Notes: generated by a model from the sequence alone, not told the origin. 64,000 nucleotides of DNA from Nilaparvata lugens (GCF_014356525.2 NC_052510.1:18271999-18335998); one strand, 5' to 3'. Counted from the first letter of the stretch, positions 45,925-59,657 are shown. Numbers and translations: made by a program.

Positions 45925-47779
45925 CTTCTGTGGAGAATACAGTAATTGTTTTTTGACAGTCAAACTCAATTCATTCAAATTTGAAGTAATCTTTCTTTCG
46001 ACTGTTCATTTTATTGAACCGTAATTCTCTGTGAATGGTCTGCAGTCCTAGCGCACGTTATTATCTGCTATGAAGACAAGTTGCAAGAACTTGCAGGAGA
46101 TCTCACGTTCAAATCATACCATTATGGAGCGACTGATGGAATTCGTTGAGGATAATGACTTATGTCCTATTGAAGGTGTCAGTGATAGTCATATCCATCA
46201 CTTCGACAATGATCCACTGTTTGGTAGAGATTGATTATTTTCCATTGACATTATTCTCCATTATGAATGTTCATTATAACTCGTTTATCCTTAATCAATC
46301 GTCTACTTATTTGATAATAAATAGATCAATCAGCCAGAAAATGATAGTATATAAAAATTAAGTTGAGACTTCAGGAAGATATCCGTCTTGCTAAATTGTG
46401 CGAATTTTCAATCTCTTCATGCAAGCCCGTATGACTGGATATATTTCTTCAGTCATATGAACTTGCATGAACAGATAAGAATGCCGTAAATTTGGCAACA
46501 CGGATATTCTCTTCCAGTCTCAGCTTATTCTATACATTCAGTGCAATATTGATTTTCAAAAGTTCTAGCCTTGGAAAATTTCAGTTCAAATTATCAAGGA
46601 AAATAGCCTAATTATTTCAAGAGAATGCCTACCGGTATCTACAGAAACGTAGAAAGAGTAGTCAATATTGTTCTTAACTGTATTGTCAACATGTTAAATA
46701 CAATCTTGAAATTCCAAAATCTGGATCTCAGTTTTCAACTTCAACTTCACTTCAACGGATAACTGAATTGACTTTTAATGGAAATGGAAATCGAAATGTT
46801 TGTATTAGAGATATTATGCATAAACCAAGTACCGTATAGGCTACTCTTCAAAATGTTTTTATACAACCTTGTAACTTGATTTTGAAATATGAATAACTCA
46901 GGGGAGAATCACAGAATGAATAAAGCCTGATTTTGAATGGAGGAATGATTTTGGAAAAGAAAACTGGGATGAATAAAACATGATAATAGATCAAAGGTCC
47001 TACGAATTGAAGAGAGAGATTCCAGGTTTTACTGAGCTGAGATTGTGGAATATTTTTAATTTAAACAGTTAAATTATATATTGTGTATATTTTCGAATAT
47101 TTCAAACCAAACTTCACATGTTATGGAATTGTTATGGAATTATTCGTTACAAATATTTTTTCAAGTTGTCATATTATAATATGTTCCTCCTCAAAATCTA
47201 TCTAAAAAATGTATACTACCTATAATCTGAGAAAATTTAGCTGTGTTTAGGGAAAAATATCAATAAAATAGTCTTGATCATAACATTCAAACTCCAGTAC
47301 CGCAAATGAAACATGGAAATAGGGTGAAGATGAACTGATAAAAACTTTTAAAATTGTTATTAATACATTATTTGCAATTGGGAGTATAATTGGGAGTCCC
47401 ATAATTGAGAGTATAGTTATTTTATGTCTTGTTTTTCAAATGATGGATTAATATAATGATTACAAACAATACAAGTGATTGATGCAGAAGTACAATGAAA
47501 ACACATTATAATATTGGAGAGTATGATAGGAAAATCATATTATTTATTTCTATCTCAAAATTTCACAGGGATTCATTACTAGGACTCAAATAATAATAAT
47601 ATACATTCACGTACATTAACCGCATGCATAGTTCAACAAAGTCGAAAAGTGAAACTTTTTTAGTTACATTATGCAATTATATTCAATACTAGGCTACTAT
47701 ATTATTATATCTATCTCATTTTTTGGCTCATTCATTATTGAGCTGACTCTCAACATTCTTAGAGTACCTAGAGATATTT
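45925..47779. other. Intergenic stretch, nothing recognised
   Basis: AT-rich. A 71-codon ORF at 46146 has a hydrophobic start but no splice or domain support. Confidence 0.4.
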
Positions 47780-50700
47780 CTAACTGATTTTTGGTAGAAT
47801 TGCTGAGAACATGTCACCCAACCAAGCCTTCCCAAATGTCTTAACGAAAGTTCCGACAATCTTCATAATTTTTGACAAAAGGCTGGTATAGTTGTCATCA
47901 TCGTTATTCGGTGGACCAGAATGTTTAGCGCTGTCAGTCAAGAGTATCTGGAAAAGACAAAAACTGATTTAAACAATCAACTGGAGAAATCCTTCGAGTT
48001 TTGAGGAATATAATTACGTTACCTGGTGCTTCCACATACGAGCGACATTTTTTCCACCTCCAACTGGCCATGAATAAAAGACGAATGTATATGAAAGAAT
48101 ACTTTTTCACTGAAGTTATCAACACTTATAGTTATTCTTCAACATAATTATTCGCGTGAAGGCTGATTTATCTATCATACCAGTGAACCAGCAAACCAAA
48201 CCTCTCTATAAAATAAATAAATGACCCTCGTATTTTCATTTTCATATGAATAACACTGACACTGTGGATCATTTCAATTTATTCATTTCAGTCAAACTCA
48301 GATTACCATGGTCATCTATTACTGCCGTAGTAATATTGAAGTTTGAATCAAGAAATCCACGATTTTTTTTGTAACTCGAGAGGCCTACGCTGGCTACCGA
48401 GCACTCTGAAGTAAATTTATGGTAAATTCGGAAACTTATCATTTAATCAATGCAAACCCTATATTGTCTGTGATCTCCAATATTCAGTTCAACATTATTC
48501 AAAAATCAATTATCGTTAACACAATAATAATCAGTTTATGTGTATTCCACTGATTTGCAGAATTCCAACAAACACTTCAATTACCTTCTTACGCCTGGTT
48601 GTATCAATTAGAATTGTAATGGTATATTGTATTATGAAGTGGTAATGGTAATGATGGTATCAATTAGAATATTGTGATAATGTTATGTATGGTCAGTGAC
48701 CATATATTATTAGTGACCATAATAGTTCGATTATAAGTTTATCCTGATTGATATAGGACAGCTTATTATCTTCCAGCTTATCCTTTCTCTTCGAATTTCC
48801 ACATATTATTTTTCATTCTTCGCACTTGAATGGTTCCTTCGCATATTTCTCTCAACTCATGTTCTCAAGACTAATATTATTCATAATTGTTGAAACAAAT
48901 CAATTCAATGAATTGGAATCGATTAATTTATAATCATCAATAACTAATTTCAAGTTTATCAATATCAATTCCTTTTCCTCTTGGCTTACATCGATCGGAG
49001 CTATCAACTTGACAACTATGAAAATGTTATGAAACTTGGAAATTATTGGGTATTGGGAAGTAGTTTTTCACCGTAAGATAAGGAATGGCATATCAGAAAT
49101 GCCCAGTTCATATTATGAATATATTAATAAAGAAGAGCAGAATCATTATTAGAATTTTCTTTTGAAGGTTGAAATGCAGAGTATATCATCAAAAAAATGT
49201 ATTTCGAAATGATTCAGACATTTCATCACAATCATTTCAATAGTTTCAATCACTGTATGGGTCTCCCTTGGTCCTTATCCCTACTACATAATCACTTTGA
49301 AAAAAAGGTTCAACAGTTATTATGAACCATCGATCGTAAATGATAATACAAGTTTTCACCAACTCTCTGCTGCCCATTGTTACTCACAGAAAATTGATCA
49401 AAAAATATTTGCTACCTCACTGGTAGACAATTGAAGGCCGCAACCTACTTTTCAACTATAGGCGCTCTGCTACCTCTACTCACAATTTTTCCAAAAATAT
49501 AGAACAATACGTTTCATAGCGGAGCTTTCGTTAGAGCTCTGCTGACTAAACATAACTAGCAACTGCTGTGTTGACGATTTCATTTGAAACACTTCTCTCT
49601 ATTCTTATTATCATTCAACTCTACAATACAAGAGAACTTTCAGTCACAGTATCATGACAAACGATTTCTTCAGAAATAATTTCTGGATAAATCAAGAACC
49701 AAAGAAAGATCTAAATGCCACGGTAAATATATTTATATTACACTATTATGCTATTCATAGTATTCTATAATTTATGAATATTCTCGTGCCACTTTTCCGA
49801 TTAGTGACTTTCATCTCAATATTATTATTCTCTAGTTATTTTCTGAGTTTCTTCATATTACACCAAGCTATTAATTCATTTTTCTCTAGAAAATGCTAAC
49901 ATTTAACCTCAAAAATTACAAACCAGCCCTGATAATATATAGAGTATCTCAAAAGATCAGGAGAATAAGAGTTTCTAGGATTAACTCTTTTATATTGAGT
50001 ATGAAGGCCTAGCCTACTATGTACGAGTGCTAATATATAATATTTATAATAGAACTATACGTTTTATCAGGGGTTCACTGGATTATATAGTTTAATGTTG
50101 AATTTGATGACACTTGAACAATCTATTTAAACTATATTTTCGATATAATACCAAGTTTAGATAGCATGTGATGAAAGAATGATCATCGATGGAAGATTAG
50201 ATGATGTCAGTTAGTTGATAATAATAAATAATGAATAAATGCAATATGAAATGATGTGATTATTAATATTGAAAAGTGCAAAACTGGTTTTTTGGGCGTA
50301 TTTTAAAGTTTCCAAAAATACCAGTCTAAATGGAACACTTTAGTGATTACGAATGATTTTTAATAATCAAGCCAGTTACACACACATAGAATTTTTGGAA
50401 GTTCGATTTTTTGCCTCACTAATAAATTTTATTAGATTTAACAGAACTAGACAAATATCATCTATTTGAAATCATTTGTTAAATCTGATTCAATTAATAA
50501 GGACGGCAAAAAATCGTACGTTCAAATATCGATGTGTGTGTCACCAGCCGTAGGAAACATTGATTTATGATACCATGTTTCAATTGGAAAATCTCTGATC
50601 ACAAGAGTTAATATAAATGTTTATGAACTCATCATTCACATTTGATGTTACCTTATATACTCGCCTACTTTAATCAATAGAGAATTTTTCAGAAATTTTT

Positions 50701-51023
50701 CAATATTATTCCTTAATGAAAAATATAATGCAATACGTTGCTTTATTTATTTTTTTAAGTACATTTGAATGGTATCACACATGGATAAATTTTCATTTGA
50801 ATTCTCTTGGATGGTTTCATCGTGATATTCAAGTTTTTCTGAGAGCCCAGTTGAGTTCTGGCATTTCAATGTGTTCTCGGAATTCGAATAACATTAGGCA
50901 TGGAAGTTGAAAGTGTATCAGAATAAAATTTAATTCGTACTGGATTTTAAAAATGACATTTTTTACACTACGTACCTGGGTTGTTGAAAGTAATAATCCC
51001 AAAACAAAGAGCCTTGAATACAT
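47780..51023 (-). CDS. Short secreted peptide precursor with an amphipathic C-terminal half, two exons, 71 aa
   Basis: Exon 1 is 51023-50976 (MYSRLFVLGLLLSTTQ, donor GTACGT). Exon 2 is 47947-47780, acceptor GTCTTTTCCAG, phase 0, stop TAG. The intron is 3028 bp. The join gives a hydrophobic leader continuing ILLTDSA, a short acidic spacer (KHSGPPNNDDDNYTS), and a 33-residue tail that starts LLSKIMKIVGTFVKTFGKAW, ends with ILPKIS, and has no Cys. With Lys spaced among aliphatic and aromatic residues, the tail can form a cationic amphipathic helix, the shape of many insect antimicrobial or membrane-active peptides. That is inference from shape only; no family is recognised. A different exon 1 is possible, but this is the only signal-type exon seen between 47948 and 52304. 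It sits between two Cys-rich genes and shares their exon plan. Confidence 0.65.
50371..50549. repeat. MITE-like foldback in the intron of the short-peptide gene
   Basis: Left end GCCAGTTACACACACAT and AAGTTCGATTTTTTGCC pair with GGCAAAAAATCGTACGTT and ATGTGTGTGTCACCAGC on the right. Confidence 0.75.
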
Positions 51024-52222
51024 TTTTCTTGTTTCTCTCAAAAAGTGAGTTACTGCACCATATAATAATTATTCCATATTGACGTGCTTCTTCGAGAATT
51101 CTGTTCACTATCTGGTGTTCCTCCATGTATATTGCATGATAATATTTTGATTTCAATAAGATAGAACACAAGTAGTCTGAAGATTGAAGATAACTAGTTA
51201 TTGAACTATCTGTAGCAGTATAGTTATTAGTCATTACTGCAATAGCCTACTTGTTAACGCTCTTATGTTTTTCCCCCTGTAGTGAATTCATTTTTCTATC
51301 CTCTTCCAAATAGATTTTTTTCTCTCAATCAATCCAAATTTGGATAAGCTCATGTTGTTTTGAGGAATTTCTTGTTAAATATTGTTCATATTTCAAGTTG
51401 ATACTATCCCATACGATCGAATGTATGCATTGTCTTCATTCATCTGCAGTCATTTATCATCATAATATGTGAACATCTAATTCGAACACGTAATTTATCT
51501 ATTGAGACTTTAAATATCGGATTCGAAATCCGATGTTCCAATTACGGTAGCTGGTTCAGATTTCTGAAATGTTTCCCCGTATTCAAGACGAGCAGCAATA
51601 ACAAAATTGTTATGAAATTTACCTATTCTGAAAAGATTTGCGATGAATGACTTAATTCGTGACTACAATTTCACTCTGAATCATTCTTCATCTGCTAAAT
51701 ACAGCAGGAGTAGCCTAAATATCAAGCAAGCATGAAACTTCAAAAGTAATTTATTATAGATAGAATAAATAGTTTGTAATTTACTAATTAGAGTACATTG
51801 AAAATCATACTATCAATACAACACAGCTCAGAATACAAACATCTTTTAACAAAGTATCTACTTATGTTACTGATAGCCTACCGGTTACCAGCATTTCAAA
51901 TATATTACGACTCAATCACACATAATATAGGTACCCTATTTGAGATCTTGTTGTGCAAGACCTTACAAAAAAGCAATTAGATTGATAAAAGTATTATTGA
52001 TAATACTAGTGTATCGCATCAGAATTTATTCATTTTACTGACGAGATTACAGAGATGCAATTTCTTTGGAATATAACTGCATGATAGTGGGATTCAATGA
52101 TGAGAAATAATTTGTAAGGAAGGTAATTTGGGGGATTTCTTACTTAATAGGAGTTGAACTATTTTGGATCAGACAAAAGCATGTTCAAGCTCAATAAATA
52201 AACCAATTTATTATAAAATAAT
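51024..52222. other. Intergenic stretch, nothing recognised
   Basis: AT-rich flank between the short-peptide gene and the next Cys-rich gene. No supported exon. Confidence 0.4.
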
Positions 52223-52228
52223 TTTATT
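52223..52228 (-). terminator. Poly(A) signal of the CCQPT-repeat gene
   Basis: Minus strand AATAAA about 77 bp beyond the stop at 52305; further A/T-rich matches follow at once. Confidence 0.55.
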
Positions 52229-52304
52229 TCTCTCAATATTTATTTACAGATATCCTAATTCATTTTAGGCATTATAAATTGATTGATCAACAACAAGGAT
52301 TGTT

Positions 52305-55032
52305 TTAACAGCAAGGAGAGCAAGAGCATCCACATGATGGAGCGACTTGACAAGTTTGTACTTGAATTGGCTGACACTCACAAGTGTCAGGTTTCTTGAT
52401 CACATAAGTTTTGCCAATCTTCTTCTTGCAGGCGTAAGTTTGGATGCAGCTTGGTGTGCAGCCACATCCACACCCACATCCACATCCGCACCCGCATCCA
52501 CAACCGCAACCGCAATTGTTGCAGCAAGAAGTTTTGACAGTAACTGGATGACAACAACAGGTGTCAGGCTCCTTGACAACAATAGTTTCTCCCTCTCTCT
52601 TCCTGCAAAGCAGTCCGGTTGAACAAGTTGTCTGACAAACTGGCTGACAACAAGATGGTTGGCAGGCTGGTTGACAACAGGTAGGTTGGCAACAAGATGG
52701 TTGACAACAAGTTGGCTGACAAACTGGTTGGCAACAAGATGGCTGACAACAAGTTGGTTGACAACATGTCTGTACAATTGCTGGTTGGTAGCAAGTCGGT
52801 TCACAAACTGGTTCGCAGCATGCTGGTTGACAACATGTTGGTTGGCAACAGGTTGGTTGGCAACATGATGGTTGGCAACAGGTTGGTTGACAACAGGTTG
52901 GTTGACAACAGGTTGGTTGGCAACAGGTTGGTTGACAACAGGTTGGTTGACAACAGGTTGGTTGACAACATGCTGGTTGGCAGCTTGGTGCACATTCCTG
53001 GCTTCTTATGACAACAGCCGTCCTACCACAGCTACATCCACAGTTGCATCCACAGTTGCATGATGGACAAGACCTGACAACCTGGAAAGTATTATTCAAA
53101 TTTGTAGAACTTTACCATTCTTCAAAACAAAATTATTCATCAAATTTAAGAAGCTACATTTTCGGTTTGGAACTGCTTCTCCTCACACAAAATATTTTAT
53201 TTTATTTTATTATGCTTCTATGGATGGATGAATTAAAAAATACATTCAACTGATAAAGTTTTACTTCAAATAAAATGATAAAATACTTTTGAGAAAACAA
53301 AATCAATTATTGTATGATGAGAAAGGAGAGGTCTCTTTCATCACGAAAGAAGTATCTTTAGCAAATAGATGTTCTCTAATGAATTAATAGCAATTGCTCA
53401 GATATTTCAAGCTACAATTTATTTATTTTATTTATTTATAATTTTTACAATTGAAATTAAATGTGCAATAACTTATTCGAAAGTGTCTTTTTCCTTTAGG
53501 GCTAATAAAAATTAGAAATCTAAGTACCCTTTCAAAATTGTTCAATCAAGAAATTATCAAGTCTTTAATAATGGCATTATATAGCTGAAACATGTCGTTA
53601 TTGAACAATTTGATAAGGGTATTGGGATTTCTAATTTATATTTATCTTATTCGAAATTGTATAAAGAAAAGTTACATGATATGGTAGCATAAAAGCCCCG
53701 TAATATATTGGATGTACAATTATCTGAAATTTTGAAATCGCATATAATATAAAAGTTAAACGAATTGGTAGCTTAAAACGTTGTAATGCTCGTAATAGTA
53801 ATTATACATTGAGAGGTGTTTTCTTTTGTATGTTATTATCACAGTACCGTATGTAGCTCAATATCAGGAGCAAGAAGGAACATGTGACTCTTAGAATATA
53901 TATTTTTCCCCATTACTGAACATGAAATGTGAGAAGGGCATGCAGAACACAAAGATATCTTACTCAAGCTTCCTTCATGATATAGAGGATGAATTGACCC
54001 TCAAATTTCTAGTTTCATTCAAAATTTAGACTTTTTAAATAATTATTAAGTTACTGTTCTAGATTTTCTAATTTCAGACTCTAATAGTATCTATTTGATT
54101 CAAAATTTGTTCGTTTATCTGAGTATTGAAGAGTGTAAATTGTATTTTGAAAAGTGAAAGTGACATAACCAACATTTTGATTTGGACAGTATAATATAAA
54201 TTGGAAATGGGACAGTTTTGGGCATGAGCCTGTTGTGCCTTTCCCAATGTTAAGAAATACTTACACAATGTGATGAATAAATTTTATTATAACTCCATAT
54301 TGCTTGAATAATTTTCGTTTTTCAAGCTGGGAATCATAAATGATAGAGAATAATTATATTTTACATGATAACATGAAAAGTAGACTATGGTAACTCGTGA
54401 TCACTATTGAATTGAAAGTTTACAAATAATAGCCTCTATTCCCATTTAAGTGTTGAATAGGCCGACTAATATGAACTGTTTATAAAAATGTTTTTTGTTT
54501 TGTCTACTCAATTCAAAAATACGAAGGGTAGGCCTAGTCTCTTGACCTCATTGAATTTAGCGCATAACATTTTTAACTAATGAAACTGTTGAGCTTCAAG
54601 ACAGCTTTCAGCATTCTAATACATGACTTGAGTACGAAATTTCAATACTCGTTACTATAAATTTCCAGTATTGCAGGAAAATGGTATATTTAGTTTTCCA
54701 AAAGAAGATGGATTTGTAGTACAAATTACTTTTCAGACATATGAAAACTTGAGAATAATGTCACACTGTGTGTTGATGCCTTATATTTGCTTTGTGATAG
54801 GTTACAGATGACTTCCAGTCTAATACGGTATTCAATACGTTTTGTTCAACTCTTGAATGAAAGAATAGGTATTCAGTACGATTGACTGATTTATTCCCTA
54901 TTCTTCATAAAAAAATATAAATTGACACCGTGTTTTTCCTCTTTTTACAAGGATTGACTAAGATATTATAGTTACCTGAGATGAAATTGCCAAAGATGAA
55001 ACCAGAACTATTACAAATTTCAAAGTCATCAT
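52305..55032 (-). CDS. Secreted CCQPT-repeat cassette protein, two exons, 277 aa
   Basis: Exon 1 is 55032-54976 (MMTLKFVIVLVSSLAISSQ, donor GTAACT). Exon 2 is 53081-52305, acceptor AATACTTTCCAG, phase 0. The mature part opens VVRSCPSCNCGCNCGCSCG, with a first cassette GRTAVVIRSQEC near residue 44. Next is a long array of the pentapeptide C-C-Q-P-[TSAV] (about residues 60-185), broken by variants CEPVCEPTCYQPAIVQT and CQPVCQTTC. Then comes KREGETIVVKEPDTCCC, a CGCG block, and KKIGKTYVIKKPDTCEC near the end. In the second and third cassettes Gly or Ile replaces the usual Cys before GDT, so those cassettes keep the VIKEPDTC core only. The array resembles high-sulfur keratin-associated repeats by convergence. 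The 15-bp DNA period invites copy-number change between alleles. Confidence 0.92.
52640..52985. repeat. 15-bp coding minisatellite (CCQPT codons)
   Basis: Units near GGTTGGTTGACAACA (plus-strand reading) run through exon 2 of the 277-aa gene, most regular at 52865-52985 where successive units are almost identical. Confidence 0.9.
53511..53635. repeat. Small foldback in the intron of the CCQPT gene
   Basis: ATTAGAAATC, TACCCTTT and CAAAATTGTTCAAT pair with ATTGAACAATTT, AAGGGTA and GGATTTCTAAT on the right. Confidence 0.65.
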
Positions 55033-55114
55033 TTCCTCAGTACAATCTTATGGATGTTTCTACTTATGGAGACAATCTTCACAATTGTAATGGATGATCA
55101 TTATTTGCATTCCC

Positions 55115-55122
55115 TATTTATA
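55115..55122 (-). promoter_or_regulatory. TATA box of the CCQPT-repeat gene
   Basis: Minus strand TATAAATA about 83 bp upstream of the ATG at 55032. Confidence 0.7.
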
Positions 55123-56792
55123 CAAATTTCGTGGTCAATTTCTCTCTCTGAAATAATTAATATCTTCTTCCACTACTCAAATTCCAAAAGATAGCAAGTC
55201 TTTCCTCATTCTGTACCAGAATATTTAAGAAACATTCTAAAATCATACCTGATTCGATAGGAACAATTGAAATTATCTCAAAAGAGAGGAAAATTATAGA
55301 GGTATGAAAAATTTTAATACTGGTAATCTGCATCGTAATGGATTAACAACAACGCCGAGCTGGGATATCTTGTATCTGTTTCAAATTACAACTTCCCAGT
55401 TGGTTTTATCATCTTACGATTGAGTGTGAATTTCTTCCATTGAATAACACTTCTAAAGGTCATCTCAGAAAATACTTTTAATAAAGAAAATCAATTAGGA
55501 TTGTATGATGGGAAAAGAAAGGTCTTTTTCATCGAGGAAGAAATCTCTCACGCAAATAGAATGGAGTTGAATATTAACTTGTCATGTCACATTTTACATT
55601 TATGTATTAGCAATAGAATAACTCACTGATAGAGCCTGTTGTGTGAGTTCACTAACTACGGTGGACCTATAAATTATAATACGAGAAAGGTTTAGCAACT
55701 CAAGTTGTAAGTTATTTGACCAAAAGTATGCTATTTTATAAATTTATACAATGATAATGTTCAATAATAGCATTCAGTTTCAGGCATACGGTTCAGAAAC
55801 GAATTTAGAAGCTTTTTATCACATAATAAATTTCATGTCAAATACATGTTACTTTACAGATTATCATGAACACTGAATAATAAGGTTACGTCATATAAAT
55901 CGATTTATAAAAATGATCAAGTCTCAACCACAGAAGAATGAAATAACCTATTATGAACTTGAAAAACAATGGAAGAAGAAGTCTCGGTTTGATTTGGATT
56001 TTGTGATTTCTTGAATTAAATAATATTAATGATGTAATGGAAAATATCTTAATGTAGACTCTTGTAATAAAATTGAAATGTTAACTGAATGCCACCTAAA
56101 ACAATAAACGGAGTTTGAATAGTGGACTTAGTTCGCTTGATTTATTTATTTATTCGAATTGAGCTTATTGTATTTAATTATTTATTTAATTCAGTTTTCA
56201 CAATATTACATTTCACCAAGTACATATTTACTATATACGTGTATTGGAGGCAGTTGAATGAATGACAACTAATAAGTTTTGAATAGTTTCATCATGCATT
56301 TTTCTCATTTTAGAATAGAAAGCAAAAAGCATATCTACCGATATTGACCTTTAACGAATGAGCAAGTCCAAGTATCAGTCTACGATGATGAAACATAGTG
56401 CACTTTCTGTCTCAGAAGAATATTTGAGTCTTGTAATTATTAGTTTAGCAAAGATTCTAATTATTGAAAAATACAAAACACTGCCTTATCTTAACTTCGT
56501 CCTCTCGATAGGAAAAATATGCAGTTTCTCATGATTGTTTACATTTAGAGTTTTTCTGCCAGTTTTTCTTACACCTGAAAATTGAATTTCTCATGCTCTT
56601 TTACTTATCCGTTCTATTGTTTTGTTATATCTACTGTCAATGTGCGATAATGAATGGTACGAGAGAAAAGAGAGTTTTTTCGCCAGAAAACTGAAATCTC
56701 ACTGATTTGCGATAAGTCCTATCATCCCCATGTAAGTAATATCTCAAAAATGCTATTTCTCTCAAAATACAAGATTATGAGCGAAAATTTTG
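55123..56792. other. Shared upstream region of two divergent cassette genes
   Basis: AT-rich 1.7 kb between head-to-head promoters. No exon or element was recognised. Confidence 0.4.
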
Positions 56793-56800
56793 TATAAATT
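56793..56800 (+). promoter_or_regulatory. TATA box of the 182-aa cassette gene
   Basis: TATAAATT about 64 bp upstream of the ATG at 56864. Confidence 0.65.
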
Positions 56801-56863
56801 GGTGAGAAAATCATTTTCAACACAAACAACTGTCATCACCAAGAGACTACACTTCTCAACAAA

Positions 56864-57742
56864 ATGGCTTTCAAGCTCGCTTTTGCCGTCTGTGCCCTTT
56901 GCGCCATCTCTCAAGTGAGTTTTATTCTATCTGTTTGAAACAGAATAATATTATTAACCACTATTATCAGCAAAAGTCTATTTAACTCCTATGGAACTAA
57001 TATTTTTTCAAGTTCTGAGCATTCTCGACACTAAATTTTGAAATAATGTAATAAGCTTACATCAACTCATCTGTTTTATATAATGTAATTACACAACTGA
57101 CATTATTTTTTTCATTCATGTACTTGAGAGAAGTTTCTTTAGTTGACTGAGACTCCAATAATCTTCACATTTTGTCGATAATTATTCAGTATCAAAGAGT
57201 TTCTGAAGTTAGTATTCCAGTTTCAAATTTTAATATATTACATGCCTATAAAATCGTATTACTACCAACTGATATTTTATCTTCAAGATTCGTAAAAAAC
57301 TTTTGCTCAATCTTATTTCAAGGAGTTCATTGTTTGCTGCCAACCATTATATTATAGCTATTGATGTATCATACTTAAGAATGAGCTTCTTTATTACACA
57401 AATTCGAACTCAAATAAACAAAAAGAATTTGTAAAGGGTACAGATATAAGTCCTTGGTTTTTACCGATTGAGAGAATTTTCAAGATGAGGATGAGAGATG
57501 GAGAAAATTGAGTTCTAAGGGACATACCCACTTTCCTTTGAAATTTGAAAGTTCGGATGATCACAGGAGAGAAGTACAGTGTTATGGGGAAGTGATCTAT
57601 ATCCCTAGAACTACTCATATATTCCAGAATCATCAATGTATTGTCTAATCAAGTTTATTTACTATAGTGCTTATAACTTATTCTATTCTTTTTTCTTTCT
57701 CAGGTCTACTCATCTCCAGTCTACGGAGACTACTACGGTTCT

Positions 57743-57775
<33 letters not shown>

Positions 57776-58201
57776 AGTGGTTGTGGTTGCGGTTGCGGCT
57801 GCGGCAAGACCGCAGTTGTCATCAAGCAGGACAAGTGCTGTTGTCAGAAGCCATGCTGCTGTTGTCAGCCAACATGTTGTTGCCAGCCAACCTGCTGTTG
57901 CCAACCAACCTGCTGTTGCCAGCCATGTTGCAAGTGTTGTTGCGTGCCACAGAAGAAGTGCGGAGACACCATTGTGATCAAGGAGCCAGACACCTGTTGT
58001 TGTCGCCCAGTGTGTCAGCCATGTTGTTGCCAGCAACAGTCCTGCTGCTGTTGTGAGCCATGCTGCTGCAAGCCATGCTGCTGCCAGTGCGGATGCTGTT
58101 GCCAGAAGAAGTGTGGCAACACTGTTGTCATCAAGGAGCCAGACACCTGCTGCTGTCGTCCAGTCTGCCATCAGCCATGCTGCTGCCAGTCATGCTGCTA
58201 A
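56864..58201 (+). CDS. Secreted Cys-rich cassette protein with three cassettes, two exons, 182 aa
   Basis: Exon 1 is 56864-56914 (MAFKLAFAVCALCAISQ, donor GTGAGT). Exon 2 is 57704-58201, acceptor TTTTCTTTCTCAG, phase 0, stop TAA. The mature part opens VYSSPVYGDYYGSGYGYG and passes through a CGCG block. GKTAVVIKQDKCCC follows near residue 51, then C-C-C-Q-P-T repeats, KKCGDTIVIKEPDTCCC near 108, Cys runs with KP, EP and QQQS, and KKCGNTVVIKEPDTCCC near 158; the end is HQPCCCQSCC. It is the clearest full example of the family: Gly/Tyr head, CGCG block, and one GKTAVVIK plus two KKCGDT-type cassettes. Overlapping longer ORFs (Ala/Val or Leu-rich) are other frames of the same exon. The intron is 789 bp, the shortest of the complete genes. 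Confidence 0.93.
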
Positions 58202-58254
58202 ATACTCTCTCTAATTACTAATAATATACAGTTCCTCCATTGCTAAAATGAGTG

Positions 58255-58260
58255 AATAAA
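58255..58260 (+). terminator. Poly(A) signal of the 182-aa cassette gene
   Basis: AATAAA 54 bp beyond the stop at 58201. Confidence 0.75.
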
Positions 58261-59657
58261 ATTAGTCAACCTCAAACACTGTTATATTCCTTGAATTGAT
58301 CCCTTCTTGATTTACAAATAGACTCTAGGTGGAGAATGACTTGAAGAAAATGGATATATATATGCTCATTAATTTTCTGTTAGAGAAGAATGACAGTTTC
58401 ATGATTCAAACTCACTTTAAACTCAGAGCTTTTAAAGTATGGGGTTCAATGGTTTGAAAATAGGGCTTCAAACCAATCGGTACTTATTAAGGTACTTATC
58501 AGTGTCAATATTTTCACACTAATTAGAACTTGCAATTTCTTTGAATCGAAATATGAATTCTAGTATTGCATTTAATGAATCTTCAATAATTGATAAGCTC
58601 TAACTGGAACTGTACTGTGTGAGACGTAGTGGACTCACATAATGAATCCACATGTGAATAATATTATCTTTTTATGAACAACATAAAATGATAATACATT
58701 CCCATCATCCAAATCATCAGTGATCATGATGAAAATAAAATACTTCCTTGATCAAGGGTCCACAAGGAAGATACAAAGTATTCTCCATTGCACATTATTG
58801 ACGAAAAATTAACTTTGAGAAAATGATTACTCCACCTACTATCCATATCTTCAATTCTAGATTCCATTAAATAAAATTTATTCAATAAATTTATATTTAA
58901 TATCTTATAAAAATCTAATTAATGAAATGAATGTCAAATACTTTTAATTGGATACTATTTAGATAGATGATATCAATAAAATAGAATTGATAAAAACATC
59001 ATAGGTACCTTCAATGCTATTCAATGCATTACTTCATTCTAATATTTCAATACATAAATCATTGATAAATTTACAGCTACTTATGTGTGATGCCATTTTG
59101 ATGTTTTAATGGAGAATTATCTACAAAAAACAGTTGAGAGTTGAGACCTGAATAACAGGATCAATTTCATATGTGTAAGTAATTTATCACATTCCATGAA
59201 ATAGATCATTGAATAACTAATTATCTAAATAATTTCGGTTAATATACTACAACTGGATGCACCAGTTTGACAATCTTACTTCTTTCAACAATTCAATTAA
59301 ACAATAGAATTCAAGGAATATTTTCATACACTTTGATTATTCAGCTGAACTGGGAAAGTAGAGTAGCTAGAGTAATGACAGCAATTTTCAGGCATTGACC
59401 GTTCAGTAGCAGTCATCTATTGCTCGCTTACAGTAACCTTCATACCATAATGATTGAGTTACTACAAGATAATTTTCGAAATTCGGAATTAATGGAGTGA
59501 GATATTTTATGGAAAATGTAAGAGAATACCTAAATATTCATAACATGCATGTGATGAAATCCTACCGAATTCATTAGAAACAAAAATTCAACGGATTGTG
59601 TGATTCATAAGATATAAATGATAGGATTCATCTAATAATCATAGATTTATTACTATT
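58261..59657. other. Intergenic stretch, nothing recognised
   Basis: AT-rich sequence between convergent genes. No exon or element was identified. Confidence 0.4.

Noticed and set aside
48007..48074. MASWRWKK start as exon 1 of the short-peptide gene
   Set aside because: Donor-like GTAACG follows, but the peptide is polar and cationic, not a signal; 51023-50976 gives a proper leader and phase 0.
52640..52985. Regular 15-bp repeats considered as a CRISPR-like array
   Set aside because: Units are contiguous with no spacers, and encode CCQPT in frame in a eukaryotic gene.
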